The position numbers and the translations under genes are program-made. Under the pieces are notes generated by a model. It was not told the DNA's origin. It made no database searches and saw nothing but the letters and a program-made list of their open reading frames with translations. A stretch of DNA of 64,000 bases from Salinisphaera sp. G21_0 (GTDB lineage Bacteria > Pseudomonadota > Gammaproteobacteria > Pseudomonadales > Endozoicomonadaceae), in assembly GCF_017744115.1 (NCBI RefSeq), contig NZ_JAGHQW010000017.1, forward strand, positions 1 to 64,000, read 5' to 3'. Shown here piece after piece: positions 7,668-18,170 of this stretch. Within the stretch, counting starts at the first letter, position 1. Every line of letters starts with the position of its first letter.

Positions 7668-7907
7668 TCAATGACAATGGCAGTTGCAACCTATGTATTG
7701 AATACCTTCACTGGTTTCAATCAACTTACCTTTCCCAACAAACTGATCAACCAGTTCTGCTGCAGTCAGTTCCTGTGCGGAGCACGTGTGGTATCGGGCT
7801 TCTTCACCAAACTCTGCTGATATTGCTGTTAGGAGCGCCTCTTTGCTCAGCGCGACTTCCTGTTCTCTGATCATATTCAGTACATTATGACCGTGTACGG
7901 ATTCCAT
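7668..7907 (-). CDS. yecH: YecH family metal-binding protein
   Basis: The 79-residue protein begins MESVHGHNVLNMI and contains ARYHTCSAQELTAAELV, both hallmarks of the YecH (DUF2492) family. The CNCHCH C-terminus is rich in potential metal ligands. Function is unknown; a small metal-binding role is inferred from the Cys/His clusters. It lies alone, followed by its own weak terminator. Confidence 0.85.
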   Translation of the reverse strand: MESVHGHNVLNMIREQEVALSKEALLTAISAEFGEEARYHTCSAQELTAAELVDQFVGKGKLIETSEGIQYIGCNCHCH

Positions 7908-8105
7908 GGGCTTATTCTCATATCAATAGTGGGGACTTCAGCCAACAATACGCTGACTAATGCAATTAAACAGTCGTATATATTCGTATCAGGTTGGTGT
8001 CACCATTATGAATGCCTCTGTGTGAAACGGCAGCGAATGCACTGCGGTGGTCGCTAAATTCAGCTATGTTCATGGGGTGTATATGGTTTGCAATGCGTGC
8101 TTGCT

Positions 8106-9158
8106 ATGAATTCGACATCTACCATCAGATCATACCCTTCAAACATTGATAAACTGAGCCGGGTAAAGGGTGGGGTGGCTGGCCTGCTCATTGGTGATGC
8201 CCTGGGCGTCGGCACCCATTGGTATTATGACCTGGATCAACTGGCACAGGATTATGGCCCCTGGATTGATACTTATCAGGACCCTGCAGTTAATGGCAGC
8301 CATGGTTTTGCCAATATCAGTCACTTCCGTTATCAGCAGGGTGTCAGGGCAGGCGACGTTTCCCAGACGGGCCAGGTGATCGTATTGCTGCTTGAGTCTC
8401 TGGCCAATTGTGATGGTTTTGTACTGACAGATTTCCTTGCCCGGCTTGATGATTTCTTCTCGCCATTGTCCGGTGAGTCCTTTTCCGGGCGCTATACGGA
8501 TGAATTGATGGTGGACCTGATCAGGGCACGCCGCACGGGGTTACATTGGGGTGATCCCGGGATTGCTTCGGGTTGTGACACAACCGAGGGAGCACAGTTT
8601 GTATCCCTGCTGGCCCTGGCGATTGATGACCCGGTTGAGCTGGTAGATGCTGCTGGTCAACTGCTGCAGACATTCTACAGGGAGCCTTTTATACGGCAGA
8701 ATACACTGGTATTTGCCCTGGTTGTTCAGGCCATGGTCAACAGCGTTCCTCTGACCGAATTACCGGGCTGTTTAGCGGCTATGGCAAAACGCTCAGACGT
8801 GATGTCGGCAATACAGCGTTACGACCATCTACTGACTCCGGGAAATGGGCGGGTGGCCTGGCAACCGGACACCGTTCGTATAGAACCGGCCCTGCATATC
8901 AGTCAGGTCTATGGTATGGATTGCCAGCTTGTTCACGTGCTTCCCTGTGCTTACTACCTGATGCACCGCTACCCTGATCAATTTGAACAGGGTGTATTGT
9001 CTGCCATTAACGGGGGCGGTAATAATATGGCCAGGGCCGCTTTAACCGGTGTTCTTCTGGGTGCCATGAATGGGCTGGAGGCGATACCGGACCGTTTAGT
9101 TAATGGACTCCATGACAGTCACCGCTATTTGAAGCTGGCAGACATGATTGTCGTTTAA
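8106..9158 (+). CDS. ADP-ribosylglycohydrolase-family protein
   Basis: The 350-residue protein opens with KGGVAGLLIGDALGVGTHW, the N-terminal signature of the ADP-ribosyl-glycohydrolase / crystallin J1 fold. In active DraG/ARH enzymes two magnesium ions are held by motifs such as TDDT and a C-terminal GGDTDT. Here the second site reads NGGGNNMARAALTG, so the usual aspartates are replaced, and the first region reads AGDVSQTGQV. It therefore looks closer to the J1-crystallin branch, and hydrolase activity is doubtful. I took the ATG at 8106; a TTG at 8088 is also in frame. Neither has a clear ribosome-binding site. Confidence 0.75.
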   Translation: MNSTSTIRSYPSNIDKLSRVKGGVAGLLIGDALGVGTHWYYDLDQLAQDYGPWIDTYQDPAVNGSHGFANISHFRYQQGVRAGDVSQTGQVIVLLLESLANCDGFVLTDFLARLDDFFSPLSGESFSGRYTDELMVDLIRARRTGLHWGDPGIASGCDTTEGAQFVSLLALAIDDPVELVDAAGQLLQTFYREPFIRQNTLVFALVVQAMVNSVPLTELPGCLAAMAKRSDVMSAIQRYDHLLTPGNGRVAWQPDTVRIEPALHISQVYGMDCQLVHVLPCAYYLMHRYPDQFEQGVLSAINGGGNNMARAALTGVLLGAMNGLEAIPDRLVNGLHDSHRYLKLADMIVV

Positions 9159-9236
9159 TATTTAATCTGAAAGTAATCTGGGATTTTCCAAATTCAGCAG
9201 GAACGTCAAAAGTTCTGGTAGTTAACAGTCGACCTT

Positions 9237-10499
9237 ATGGAACCGACCATCAATACATTTGCTTCTGGTGTACCGGTATACAGTAATTGCTTTGATGGCG
9301 GTGCATCGGTTGTCGGCAATCGAAATATAGTACCTGTTCTGCGTCGTCACCATTTATCCCCCGGCGGGACTTTCCAATGGCCTGATCAGCAGCCGTTGAA
9401 TCAGCGCATCTGTCAACCGTATCAACAACTGGCTTTACCATTGTTGCCCGGGAGCGAAATAGCATGCAGTGATGACCGTCGTTCTTGCCAGCCTCATTGT
9501 GAAGCTCTGCCACTGCAAGTTTGTCGTTCCGGAAATACGGAAGAGTTCCGACGGTTACTGGCAGCCAATTCGGGAATTGCCCAACAATGGTTCCGTTCGG
9601 CGGTCACCGGTTGTGATGTCACCTTGCTGCACATCGCTGCCCGAACTGGCCACAAACAGATCTTACAGGCTCTGCTTGAGGCCGGTGCTGACTGCCACGC
9701 CACCTGCCGGGACATGACGGCTCTTTTTCTGGCGGTGAGCGAAGGGCACGTGGCGTGTTGCCAGGCTCTGCTTAGTGCCGGAGCGGATCCCAACACCCCT
9801 CGAAAGACCGGCGTCACGCCTCTTTTCTGCGCTGCCCTGCAAGGCAATCAGGTAGCCGTGGAGGCACTTGTCAAAGCCGGGGCAAATTTACATTTAACCT
9901 TTATGGATGGTTTGACAGCCCTGCATATATCCGTCTTGCAAGATGACAATGTGCAGGTGGCACAAACGCTGATCAATGCCGGGGCTGATTACAATGCAAC
10001 CGATGATGACGGTGAAACGCCACTGTTCATCGCCATACGCGAAGGTAGCGTGAGATGCGCCCAAATGTTGATCAAAAACGGTGCGAGCCTGAATCTTGCC
10101 AGTGAGGGTGGAACGACGCCTCTGTATCTCGCTACTAAAACAGACTGTGTGGAGATTGTGCAGGCATTGCTCAGTGCCGGTGCAACAGCCAATCCGGTTT
10201 CCTTCTGGGACGGCACAATGCCTCTGCATATTGCAGTACTCAATGGTAATAAGAAAATTACCAAAGCCCTGATCAACAGTGGAGCTGCCCTTGATATTGC
10301 TGATAGCGTGGGCACAACTCCCCTTTACATCGCTGCCCGGGAGGGTCACGAGAAATGTCTCAAAGCCTTGCTAAAAGCCGGTGCAAACGCTGACGTTGTT
10401 CGTTTTCTGGATGGTGCGACACCTCTGTCTATCGCTGCCAGAAATCATCAACTGACCAGCGTGCGAATGCTGCTTGGTGCCGGGGCGAAGAAAAGATGA
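9237..10499 (+). CDS. Ankyrin-repeat protein
   Basis: The 420-residue product has about 130 N-terminal residues without a recognised domain, followed by nine ankyrin repeats of 33-35 residues to the C-terminus. Each shows the TPLxxA...G....xxLLxAGA pattern (for example TPLYIAAREGHEKCLKALLKAGA). No signal peptide or membrane segment is evident. Ankyrin repeats are protein-binding scaffolds, abundant in host-associated bacteria; the partner is unknown. It is convergent with the channel gene at 10544. Confidence 0.9.
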   Translation: MEPTINTFASGVPVYSNCFDGGASVVGNRNIVPVLRRHHLSPGGTFQWPDQQPLNQRICQPYQQLALPLLPGSEIACSDDRRSCQPHCEALPLQVCRSGNTEEFRRLLAANSGIAQQWFRSAVTGCDVTLLHIAARTGHKQILQALLEAGADCHATCRDMTALFLAVSEGHVACCQALLSAGADPNTPRKTGVTPLFCAALQGNQVAVEALVKAGANLHLTFMDGLTALHISVLQDDNVQVAQTLINAGADYNATDDDGETPLFIAIREGSVRCAQMLIKNGASLNLASEGGTTPLYLATKTDCVEIVQALLSAGATANPVSFWDGTMPLHIAVLNGNKKITKALINSGAALDIADSVGTTPLYIAAREGHEKCLKALLKAGANADVVRFLDGATPLSIAARNHQLTSVRMLLGAGAKKR

Positions 10500-10543
10500 C
10501 CTGTGATAGTTTATCCACTACTACTGAATCCGAGCCTGCTTTC

Positions 10544-11209
10544 TTATTTCCCAACAAACCGGGCAATCATTACCGTCGGACTCAGTACACCCACAATAGC
10601 TTCGAGAGATACCAGACCCTGTGCCAGAGGGCTGAGGGGCAGAATGTCGCCATAACCCAGCGTGGTCAGGGTGACAAAACTGAAATAGAGATAATCCGGC
10701 CAGCTGGAAATCCCCTGGATGGCAAGATCAAAGGCCCCGGGGGTAATCAGGTTCACCAGTAGATAAAGATAACTGAACGTGATGCCCGTCAGTAAATAGA
10801 AGTTAATCGCCGCCAATAGTTTCTCGGCTTGGGGCTTAACGCTGAACAGGTGCCCGATAAGCATCAGCATCATGCCCAGATGGAACAGCATGCTGGCTAT
10901 TAAGCTGAAGAAGGGGAGCCAGTTTGGCGGGTTTGGGAACTCAACCATCGCCCTGAGTATAACGATAGTTGTGCCGGTGATCTCTAACCAGAGACGGATT
11001 TTTGGACTGTTTTCTGTCAGCGATCCGAGGGTCAGAACCAGACTGGCTATCATCAGGCAGGAAAACAGGGTTACCCCAATGGATTGGTACTCCATGACAA
11101 TAGGAGAGAACAGGATGCTGCAGGTCAGGGTGATCAACAATAGACCCATTGAAACAGCCGGGTTGCGGTTCATTCGCTGTGAGAAGTCAAGAAAGGATGG
11201 TCGTAACAT
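10544..11209 (-). CDS. Potassium channel-like membrane protein
   Basis: The 221-residue protein has several hydrophobic helices in its first 150 residues, then a pore loop with the K+ selectivity filter TTLGYGDI between two final helices, as in the two-helix ion-channel family. No cytoplasmic RCK or cyclic-nucleotide domain follows, so a simple K+ leak-type channel is inferred. It is divergent from ftsK across about 215 bp. Confidence 0.85.
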   Translation of the reverse strand: MLRPSFLDFSQRMNRNPAVSMGLLLITLTCSILFSPIVMEYQSIGVTLFSCLMIASLVLTLGSLTENSPKIRLWLEITGTTIVILRAMVEFPNPPNWLPFFSLIASMLFHLGMMLMLIGHLFSVKPQAEKLLAAINFYLLTGITFSYLYLLVNLITPGAFDLAIQGISSWPDYLYFSFVTLTTLGYGDILPLSPLAQGLVSLEAIVGVLSPTVMIARFVGK

Positions 11210-11424
11210 GGGTGATTGGCCTTAAGGGCACTGTCTGATAAGAAACAGCGCTCTAAAATACCCTGCAAGTAGATCCGGGGCTACAAAAACTGTTCATTTT
11301 TACGCCATCGGTCGATGTTTGATCTTTGTATAAGAAAGGATACAGGATTGTCCGCAGTTAAGGGCTCGTGTTATCTTCTCGGGTTAAACTACTGTGTTTA
11401 TAATCAGTTATCTCAGGGAGCCGA

Positions 11425-13830
11425 ATGGCAGGGTCCGCAAGCAAAAAGAGTCATCAGCCGGATAGTGATCAATCACAAGATCCTGTTTTCATACGACGGC
11501 GCAAGCGTACAATCCGGGGCGATGCAGCGACGGAAACGCTCTCATCACGAGTGCGTGAAGGTATCATGTTTGGCTGGCTGGTACTGGCCGCTTTTCTGGT
11601 ATTGGCACTGGCCAGTTATGATAAGGTCGATCCTGGCTGGTCTCATATTGGCCCGGTCAAGGATATTGCCAACAGTGCCGGCAGAATCGGGGCATGGTCA
11701 GCGGATTTGCTGCTAACCCTGTTTGGATTTCTGGCCTGGATGGTGCCGGTTATTCTGGTGATCAAGGCGATCAGGGTTTTTCGCTACCGCCATGAGCCTG
11801 ATGAATGGAATTCCTGGTTACTGTTGATTCGCAGTATGGGGTTTATTCTGTCCATTGCTTCAGGGGCTGCCCTGGCTTCACTTCACTATCATGGGTTGAG
11901 TGAGCTGTTTCCCTCGTCCAGCGGCGGGATTATTGGCGAGCTGCTTATTCAGCTGTTCCTGCCAGCCTTTAATGTCACCGGCAGCACACTGCTGCTGATG
12001 GCACTGTTTCTCCTCGGTGTGACGCTTTATACCGATCTTTCCTGGTTTCGTTTGATGGACAGTGTTGGCTATTGGAGCCTGCGCTTCGCCGTTTACTGCA
12101 AAGAAAAGTTGCTTGCGCTTTATTTTGCGTTGCAAGAGAAGCTGGCCGCCAGAAAGCAGAGTCAGCCTGAGCAAAGCGACCTGTCGCCAGTGAAAAAGCA
12201 GGAGCCTGCATTAAAGCTGCAGGAGGACTCTATACCACTGGCTCCTCCGGTGATTGAGAAGAGAGCCGATAAGCCAAAGCCGGTTATTGTCCCTCCTCCA
12301 GCGAGGGAGAAAGCGCCACCTCTGGTGGAACATACCCCGCTTGGCAGTTTACCAACCGCCTCGTTGCTCGATGAAGCCCGCCCCTCCGGCAAGGCCATGA
12401 GTCCAGAGTCTCTGGATGCCATGTCCCGCTTGCTGGAACTGAAGTTAAAAGACTTCAGCGTCGATGTCGAAGTGGTTGCCGTCCATCCCGGGCCGGTCAT
12501 TACCCGTTTTGAGATTCAACCGGCACCCGGTACCAAGGCCAGTAAAATTACCAACCTTGCCAGCGACCTGGCCCGTTCTCTGGCGGTGGTCAGTGTCCGG
12601 GTGGTGGAAGTGATTCCCGGAAAGTCGGTGATGGGGATTGAGATTCCCAATGATGACCGTGAAACTGTTTTCTATAGCGAAATTATTTCATCCAGGGCGT
12701 TTGATGACGCACAGTCCCCGGTCAGCCTTGCCCTGGGACATGATATTTCCGGTCAGCCGGTGATTGTGGATCTGGCTAAAATGCCGCACCTTCTGGTGGC
12801 CGGTACTACGGGTTCCGGTAAGTCCGTGGGTATCAATGCCATGATCTTATCCATGTTGTTCAAGTCCAGCCCGGAAGATGTGCGGTTGATCATGATTGAC
12901 CCGAAAATGCTGGAGTTGTCCATCTATGATGGCATTCCTCATCTTCTGGCACCGGTAGTGACGGACATGAAAGAGGCGGCCAATGCCCTGCGCTGGTGTG
13001 TTGCCGAGATGGAGCGTCGTTACAAGCTGATGGCATATCTGGGGGTTCGTAACATTGCCGGCTATAACCGCAAGGTGAAAGATGCCCTGGAAAAGGGTGA
13101 GCCGCACAGGGATCCTTTCTACCAGCCTGTGTCAGCAGAAGATGTCGCACCAGAGTTAGGCACGCTGCCCTTTATCGTGGTAGTGGTTGATGAATTTGCC
13201 GACATGATGATGATTGTTGGTAAAAAGGTTGAAGAGCTGATTGCCCGTATTGCCCAAAAGGCCCGGGCAGCCGGTATTCATCTGATTCTGGCCACACAGC
13301 GCCCATCCGTGGATGTGATTACCGGTCTGATTAAGGCCAACGTTCCTACTCGCATCAGTTTCCAGGTGTCCAGCAAAATTGACTCCCGAACCATTATTGA
13401 CCAGGGCGGCGCTGAGCAGTTACTGGGCCACGGAGACATGCTCTATCTACCCCCGGGAACCAGCGTTCCTGTCCGAATTCACGGGGCTTTCGTTGCTGAC
13501 GATGAAGTGCATCGGGTGGTGGCTGACTGGCAGCTGCGGGGAACGCCGGATTTTGTGGAAGAGATTCTCAATGGTGTCAGTGAGAGTTCTGAAGGCAGTG
13601 CATTTTCCGGCGGGCTGGATAACAATGAGCAGGACCCTCTTTACGATGAAGCCGTGGCTTTTGTTACCGAGTCGCGCAGGGCGTCCATTTCTTCGGTTCA
13701 AAGGCAGCTGAAGGTAGGTTATAACCGGGCAGCCCGAATGATTGAAGCCATGGAGGCGGCAGGTGTTGTCAGCCCGGCATTGACTAACGGCAATCGTGAA
13801 GTGATTGCTCCACCACCGCCCAAGCATTAA
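11425..13830 (+). CDS. ftsK: DNA translocase FtsK
   Basis: FtsK anchors to the division septum and pumps chromosome dimers into place for XerCD/dif resolution. The 801-residue protein has N-terminal membrane helices (roughly residues 45-210), a short Pro/Lys/Glu-rich linker, the motor with Walker A GTTGSGKS near residue 460 and Walker [12 protein letters not shown], and a C-terminal winged-helix gamma domain ([20 protein letters not shown]) that reads KOPS sequences. The linker is shorter than in E. coli. The ATG at 11425 follows GGGAG. lolA and rarA follow, the usual gammaproteobacterial order. Confidence 0.97.
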   Translation: MAGSASKKSHQPDSDQSQDPVFIRRRKRTIRGDAATETLSSRVREGIMFGWLVLAAFLVLALASYDKVDPGWSHIGPVKDIANSAGRIGAWSADLLLTLFGFLAWMVPVILVIKAIRVFRYRHEPDEWNSWLLLIRSMGFILSIASGAALASLHYHGLSELFPSSSGGIIGELLIQLFLPAFNVTGSTLLLMALFLLGVTLYTDLSWFRLMDSVGYWSLRFAVYCKEKLLALYFALQEKLAARKQSQPEQSDLSPVKKQEPALKLQEDSIPLAPPVIEKRADKPKPVIVPPPAREKAPPLVEHTPLGSLPTASLLDEARPSGKAMSPESLDAMSRLLELKLKDFSVDVEVVAVHPGPVITRFEIQPAPGTKASKITNLASDLARSLAVVSVRVVEVIPGKSVMGIEIPNDDRETVFYSEIISSRAFDDAQSPVSLALGHDISGQPVIVDLAKMPHLLVAGTTGSGKSVGINAMILSMLFKSSPEDVRLIMIDPKMLELSIYDGIPHLLAPVVTDMKEAANALRWCVAEMERRYKLMAYLGVRNIAGYNRKVKDALEKGEPHRDPFYQPVSAEDVAPELGTLPFIVVVVDEFADMMMIVGKKVEELIARIAQKARAAGIHLILATQRPSVDVITGLIKANVPTRISFQVSSKIDSRTIIDQGGAEQLLGHGDMLYLPPGTSVPVRIHGAFVADDEVHRVVADWQLRGTPDFVEEILNGVSESSEGSAFSGGLDNNEQDPLYDEAVAFVTESRRASISSVQRQLKVGYNRAARMIEAMEAAGVVSPALTNGNREVIAPPPPKH

Positions 13831-13853
13831 TTTTCCAGATTAAGTTCTTATTT

Positions 13854-14573
13854 ATGATCAAGAAAGCGCCGTTATTGACTGTTTTACCACTGGTTTTTGC
13901 CATCAGCATGCCAGTCTGGCCTGCTGAGCAGACATCAACTCATGCATCCATGCTGGCCAGGGCGGAAAGCAGTACGCCTGCCAGTATAAAACATGATCAG
14001 AAAGCCGCTGATGCGCTGGCTAAAAAGCTGCAGGCCATGAATACTGTCAGTGCCAATTTTTCTCAAAGTACCATTGATAAAAGCGGTCGCTCCAAAGTTG
14101 AGAAGGGGAGTATGCAACTTAAGCGGCCAAATCAGTTCCGCTGGAATATCACTTCACCGTTTAACCAGGAGATTATTGCTAAAGATGGAAAACTCTGGAT
14201 GCTCGATCCTGACTTTAAGCAGGTGGTGATTAAAAAAATGGACAATCAGTCAGGACCGACCGCCGTGCAGCTACTGAGCGGCGATGCCAGTGAGTTTCTG
14301 ATGGAGTACGCGGTGACTCGCATGAACTATGGCCCGGAGGTGGTTTATACCCTGAGACCCGGTAACGTGTCAGATCTTTTTGAAAGGCTGGAGATCCATT
14401 TTTCCAGGGAGGAGATTTCAGCCATCACGATTGTGGACTCTCTCGGTGGTAAGCGACGAATTGACTTTACCCGGGTGAACCTCAATCAGCCGGTGGACAA
14501 TACACTGTTTGAACCTGACCTGCAGACATTAGAGAAGGCCGGTTTTGATATTATTGATGAGAGCAGGGTATGA
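13854..14573 (+). CDS. lolA: Outer-membrane lipoprotein carrier protein LolA
   Basis: A periplasmic chaperone that takes lipoproteins from the LolCDE transporter to LolB. The 239-residue precursor has a signal peptide (residues 1-24, ending PVWPAEQ), then the half-barrel with the conserved [17 protein letters not shown] region. The segment after the signal peptide (residues 25-50) is longer than in E. coli. It is 23 bp after ftsK, and its stop overlaps the rarA start (ATGA), which indicates translational coupling. Confidence 0.93.
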   Translation: MIKKAPLLTVLPLVFAISMPVWPAEQTSTHASMLARAESSTPASIKHDQKAADALAKKLQAMNTVSANFSQSTIDKSGRSKVEKGSMQLKRPNQFRWNITSPFNQEIIAKDGKLWMLDPDFKQVVIKKMDNQSGPTAVQLLSGDASEFLMEYAVTRMNYGPEVVYTLRPGNVSDLFERLEIHFSREEISAITIVDSLGGKRRIDFTRVNLNQPVDNTLFEPDLQTLEKAGFDIIDESRV

Positions 14574-15895
14574 CCTCACTCTTTGATGCCCCTGCTTCTG
14601 ATCGCTATGAACCCCTGGCGGCAAGGATGCGCCCCGGAGTCCTCGATGAATACCTGGGCCAGGAACATATTCTTGCCAGAGGCAAGCCCCTGCGGGAAGC
14701 GCTGGAGCAGGGTATGCTCCATTCCATGATTTTCTGGGGACCGCCTGGCGTTGGCAAGACGACGCTGGCAAGACTGATTGCGACAAAAACCGATGCCCAT
14801 TTTGAAACCCTGTCTGCCGTGCTTTCAGGGGTTAAAGACATAAGGGAAGCGGTAGCAAGGGCAAAGGATGAACAGCGTTTTTACCAGCGGAAAACAGTAC
14901 TGTTTGTGGATGAGGTTCATCGGTTTAACAAGTCGCAACAGGATGCATTTCTGCCGCATATAGAAGACGGTACTGTTATTTTTATCGGGGCTACCACCGA
15001 AAACCCATCGTTTGAACTTAATAATGCATTACTCTCAAGGGCCAGGGTCTACGTACTTAAGTCGCTGGGGGAAGAGGCCATTGGCCAACTTGTTGATCAG
15101 GCTTTGACCAATGAAGAAAGAGGCCTGGGCGGCAAGGGCATTCAGCTGGAGCAGAGCGCCAGGGATATTCTGATTCGCTATTCTGACGGCGATGGTCGCA
15201 AGGCACTCAATACTCTGGAAGTTGCATCGGATCTGGCTGAGAACGGCATTATCACGTCTGAGGCGGTTCAGGCCATTCTTGCCGATACCGGGCGACGTTT
15301 CGATAAAGGCGGTGACGCGTTTTACGATACCATTTCAGCTTTTCATAAGTCCGTTCGCGGCTCCAATCCGGATGCAGCACTCTACTGGGCCGCTCGAATT
15401 GTTGATGGGGGAGGGGATCCTCTCTACGTGATTCGTCGGCTGGTGGCTATTGCCAGTGAGGATATTGGCAATGCAGACCCAAGAGCGCTGGAGATTGTCA
15501 TTAATGCCTGGCAGGCATTTGAGCGGTTGGGGGCACCGGAAGGACTGTTGGCCATGGCCCATGCAACGGTCTATTGCGCCTGTGCACCAAAAAGTAATGC
15601 AGTTTATAAAGCCTGGAAAGCGGCATGGGACGATGTAAAAAGTCATCCATCCTATGAGGTGCCTCATCATCTGCGGAATGCGCCGACCCAATTAATGGGC
15701 AGTCTTGGCTATGGTGCTGGTTATCGCTATGCCCATGATGAGCCCAATGCCTACGCGGCTGGGGAGCGCTATTTTCCAGAAGAAATGGATGTGCCGGACT
15801 ATTATCAGCCGAATGATCGCGGATTGGAGATTAAGATCAAGGAAAAGCTGGCCTGGCTGAAACGGCTTGATAAAGAGAGTACAGTAAAGAGATAG
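14570..15895 (+). CDS. rarA: Replication-associated recombination protein A (AAA+ ATPase)
   Basis: RarA (MgsA) is a clamp-loader-like AAA+ ATPase acting at stalled replication forks. The 441-residue protein has Walker [10 protein letters not shown] near residue 57, Walker [15 protein letters not shown], sensor 1 [12 protein letters not shown] and the C-terminal tetramerisation region ([15 protein letters not shown], then [13 protein letters not shown]). It overlaps lolA by four bases, so lolA and rarA are in one operon. Confidence 0.96.
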   Translation: MTSLFDAPASDRYEPLAARMRPGVLDEYLGQEHILARGKPLREALEQGMLHSMIFWGPPGVGKTTLARLIATKTDAHFETLSAVLSGVKDIREAVARAKDEQRFYQRKTVLFVDEVHRFNKSQQDAFLPHIEDGTVIFIGATTENPSFELNNALLSRARVYVLKSLGEEAIGQLVDQALTNEERGLGGKGIQLEQSARDILIRYSDGDGRKALNTLEVASDLAENGIITSEAVQAILADTGRRFDKGGDAFYDTISAFHKSVRGSNPDAALYWAARIVDGGGDPLYVIRRLVAIASEDIGNADPRALEIVINAWQAFERLGAPEGLLAMAHATVYCACAPKSNAVYKAWKAAWDDVKSHPSYEVPHHLRNAPTQLMGSLGYGAGYRYAHDEPNAYAAGERYFPEEMDVPDYYQPNDRGLEIKIKEKLAWLKRLDKESTVKR

Positions 15896-15896
15896 T

Positions 15897-15916
15897 TTTT
15901 ATATTATCCAATCATA
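15897..15916 (+). repeat. 20-bp repeat shared with 3802-3821
   Basis: This is the second exact copy of TTTTATATTATCCAATCATA, starting one base after the rarA stop codon. The other copy follows phhA. Confidence 0.45.
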
Positions 15917-16069
15917 TACTCATGATTTCAAATAGCCCATACAACTTGGATTATGTCGATTGTTGATTACGGGGTATGTTTTTAGCTTGCCTGGCCTTTT
16001 GATATAGTTAGAACCGTTTCATGGCTATAAATTCAAAACTCTCTATCTCTCATCTGAAAGGAAGCCCTG

Positions 16070-16471
16070 ATGCAATACCCGTACTTGCTGAACTATTTTG
16101 CTGTAGCAGCCGGGGGAGCCCTTGGGGCACTGGCACGTTCTCTGGTTTATGAGTGGTATGCAAAATCCGGAAATGATCAGTTGTTTCCACTTCCGACCTT
16201 AACAGTCAATATTATTGGTTCGTTTCTTATGGGGATTGGCTGGTACTGCCTGGTAGAGAAAAGTCTGCTTCCCGCAATCTGGAAAGATTTTGCCACCGTA
16301 GGCTTTCTGGGAGCATTAACCACCTTTTCTACTTTCTCACTGGATATTTTCCGGCTTTTTCAAACCGACCGATTGCTTGAGGCAATCGCTTATATGCTGG
16401 CCAGTGTGACTCTGTGTCTGGTTGGTACCTGGCTGGGTTATCAGGGCATTCGGGTGATCCTGAATGGTTAG
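16070..16471 (+). CDS. crcB: Fluoride exporter CrcB/Fluc
   Basis: A small four-helix inner-membrane protein (133 residues) that works as a dual-topology dimer to expel fluoride. The diagnostic motifs GGALGALARS, TLTVNIIGSFLMG and GFLGALTTFSTFS are all present. AGGAAG precedes the ATG. I looked for a crcB-type fluoride riboswitch in the 174 bp upstream and did not find its conserved core. It sits between rarA and serS, a common arrangement. Confidence 0.95.
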   Translation: MQYPYLLNYFAVAAGGALGALARSLVYEWYAKSGNDQLFPLPTLTVNIIGSFLMGIGWYCLVEKSLLPAIWKDFATVGFLGALTTFSTFSLDIFRLFQTDRLLEAIAYMLASVTLCLVGTWLGYQGIRVILNG

Positions 16472-16594
16472 CTGCTTATTATCTTTATCGAATGTCGCCG
16501 AGTCATGGTGTATCATCAGCAGGTTATCCGTGACGAGAATGGTAAACGTTTGAAGCGTCTGCCCGGATAAGAAAACCATCGTCCAATCAGTTAA

Positions 16595-17891
<1,297 letters not shown>

Positions 17892-17893
<2 letters not shown>

Positions 17894-18055
17894 GAGGCTG
17901 TCCGAGAATAGCGCCCGTAGCGAGGATGGCAGAAAATTGAGGATAAAAAGTCGGAAATTTTTAGTGAATAGTGGTTCTATTTACTAAAAATTTCCGACTT
18001 TTTAGACCAATTTGCTGCCACCGCAGTAGGGCAGTCTATTCTCGGACAGGCTCCT
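17892..18055. repeat. MITE-like palindromic element (164 bp)
   Basis: The element has 19-bp terminal inverted repeats, AGGAGGCTGTCCGAGAATA at 17892-17910 and its complement at 18037-18055 with one mismatch. An inner inverted repeat around AAAAAGTCGGAAATTTTTAGT (about 17945-17970 with 17978-18003) makes the whole a near-perfect hairpin. There is no reading frame for a transposase. A similar end (16 of 17 bases) occurs alone at 44719-44735. It lies between serS and the first BIR gene. Confidence 0.85.
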
Positions 18056-18170
18056 AACGAGATCAGCAGGGTGGAACGTTTGATTTCACCCTCTTATTTT
18101 AAATCTAAAGTATTATCATCAATCAACTTTGTTCAAAAATAACGGTAGTCATGAACAAAAGGAGAGCGTG

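Noticed and set aside
11232-11249. LexA-box-like CTGT...ACAG upstream of ftsK
   Set aside because: The half-sites are 10 bases apart instead of 8, so it does not match the gammaproteobacterial LexA consensus.
15896-16069. Possible fluoride riboswitch before crcB
   Set aside because: The conserved core of the crcB motif was looked for and not found.
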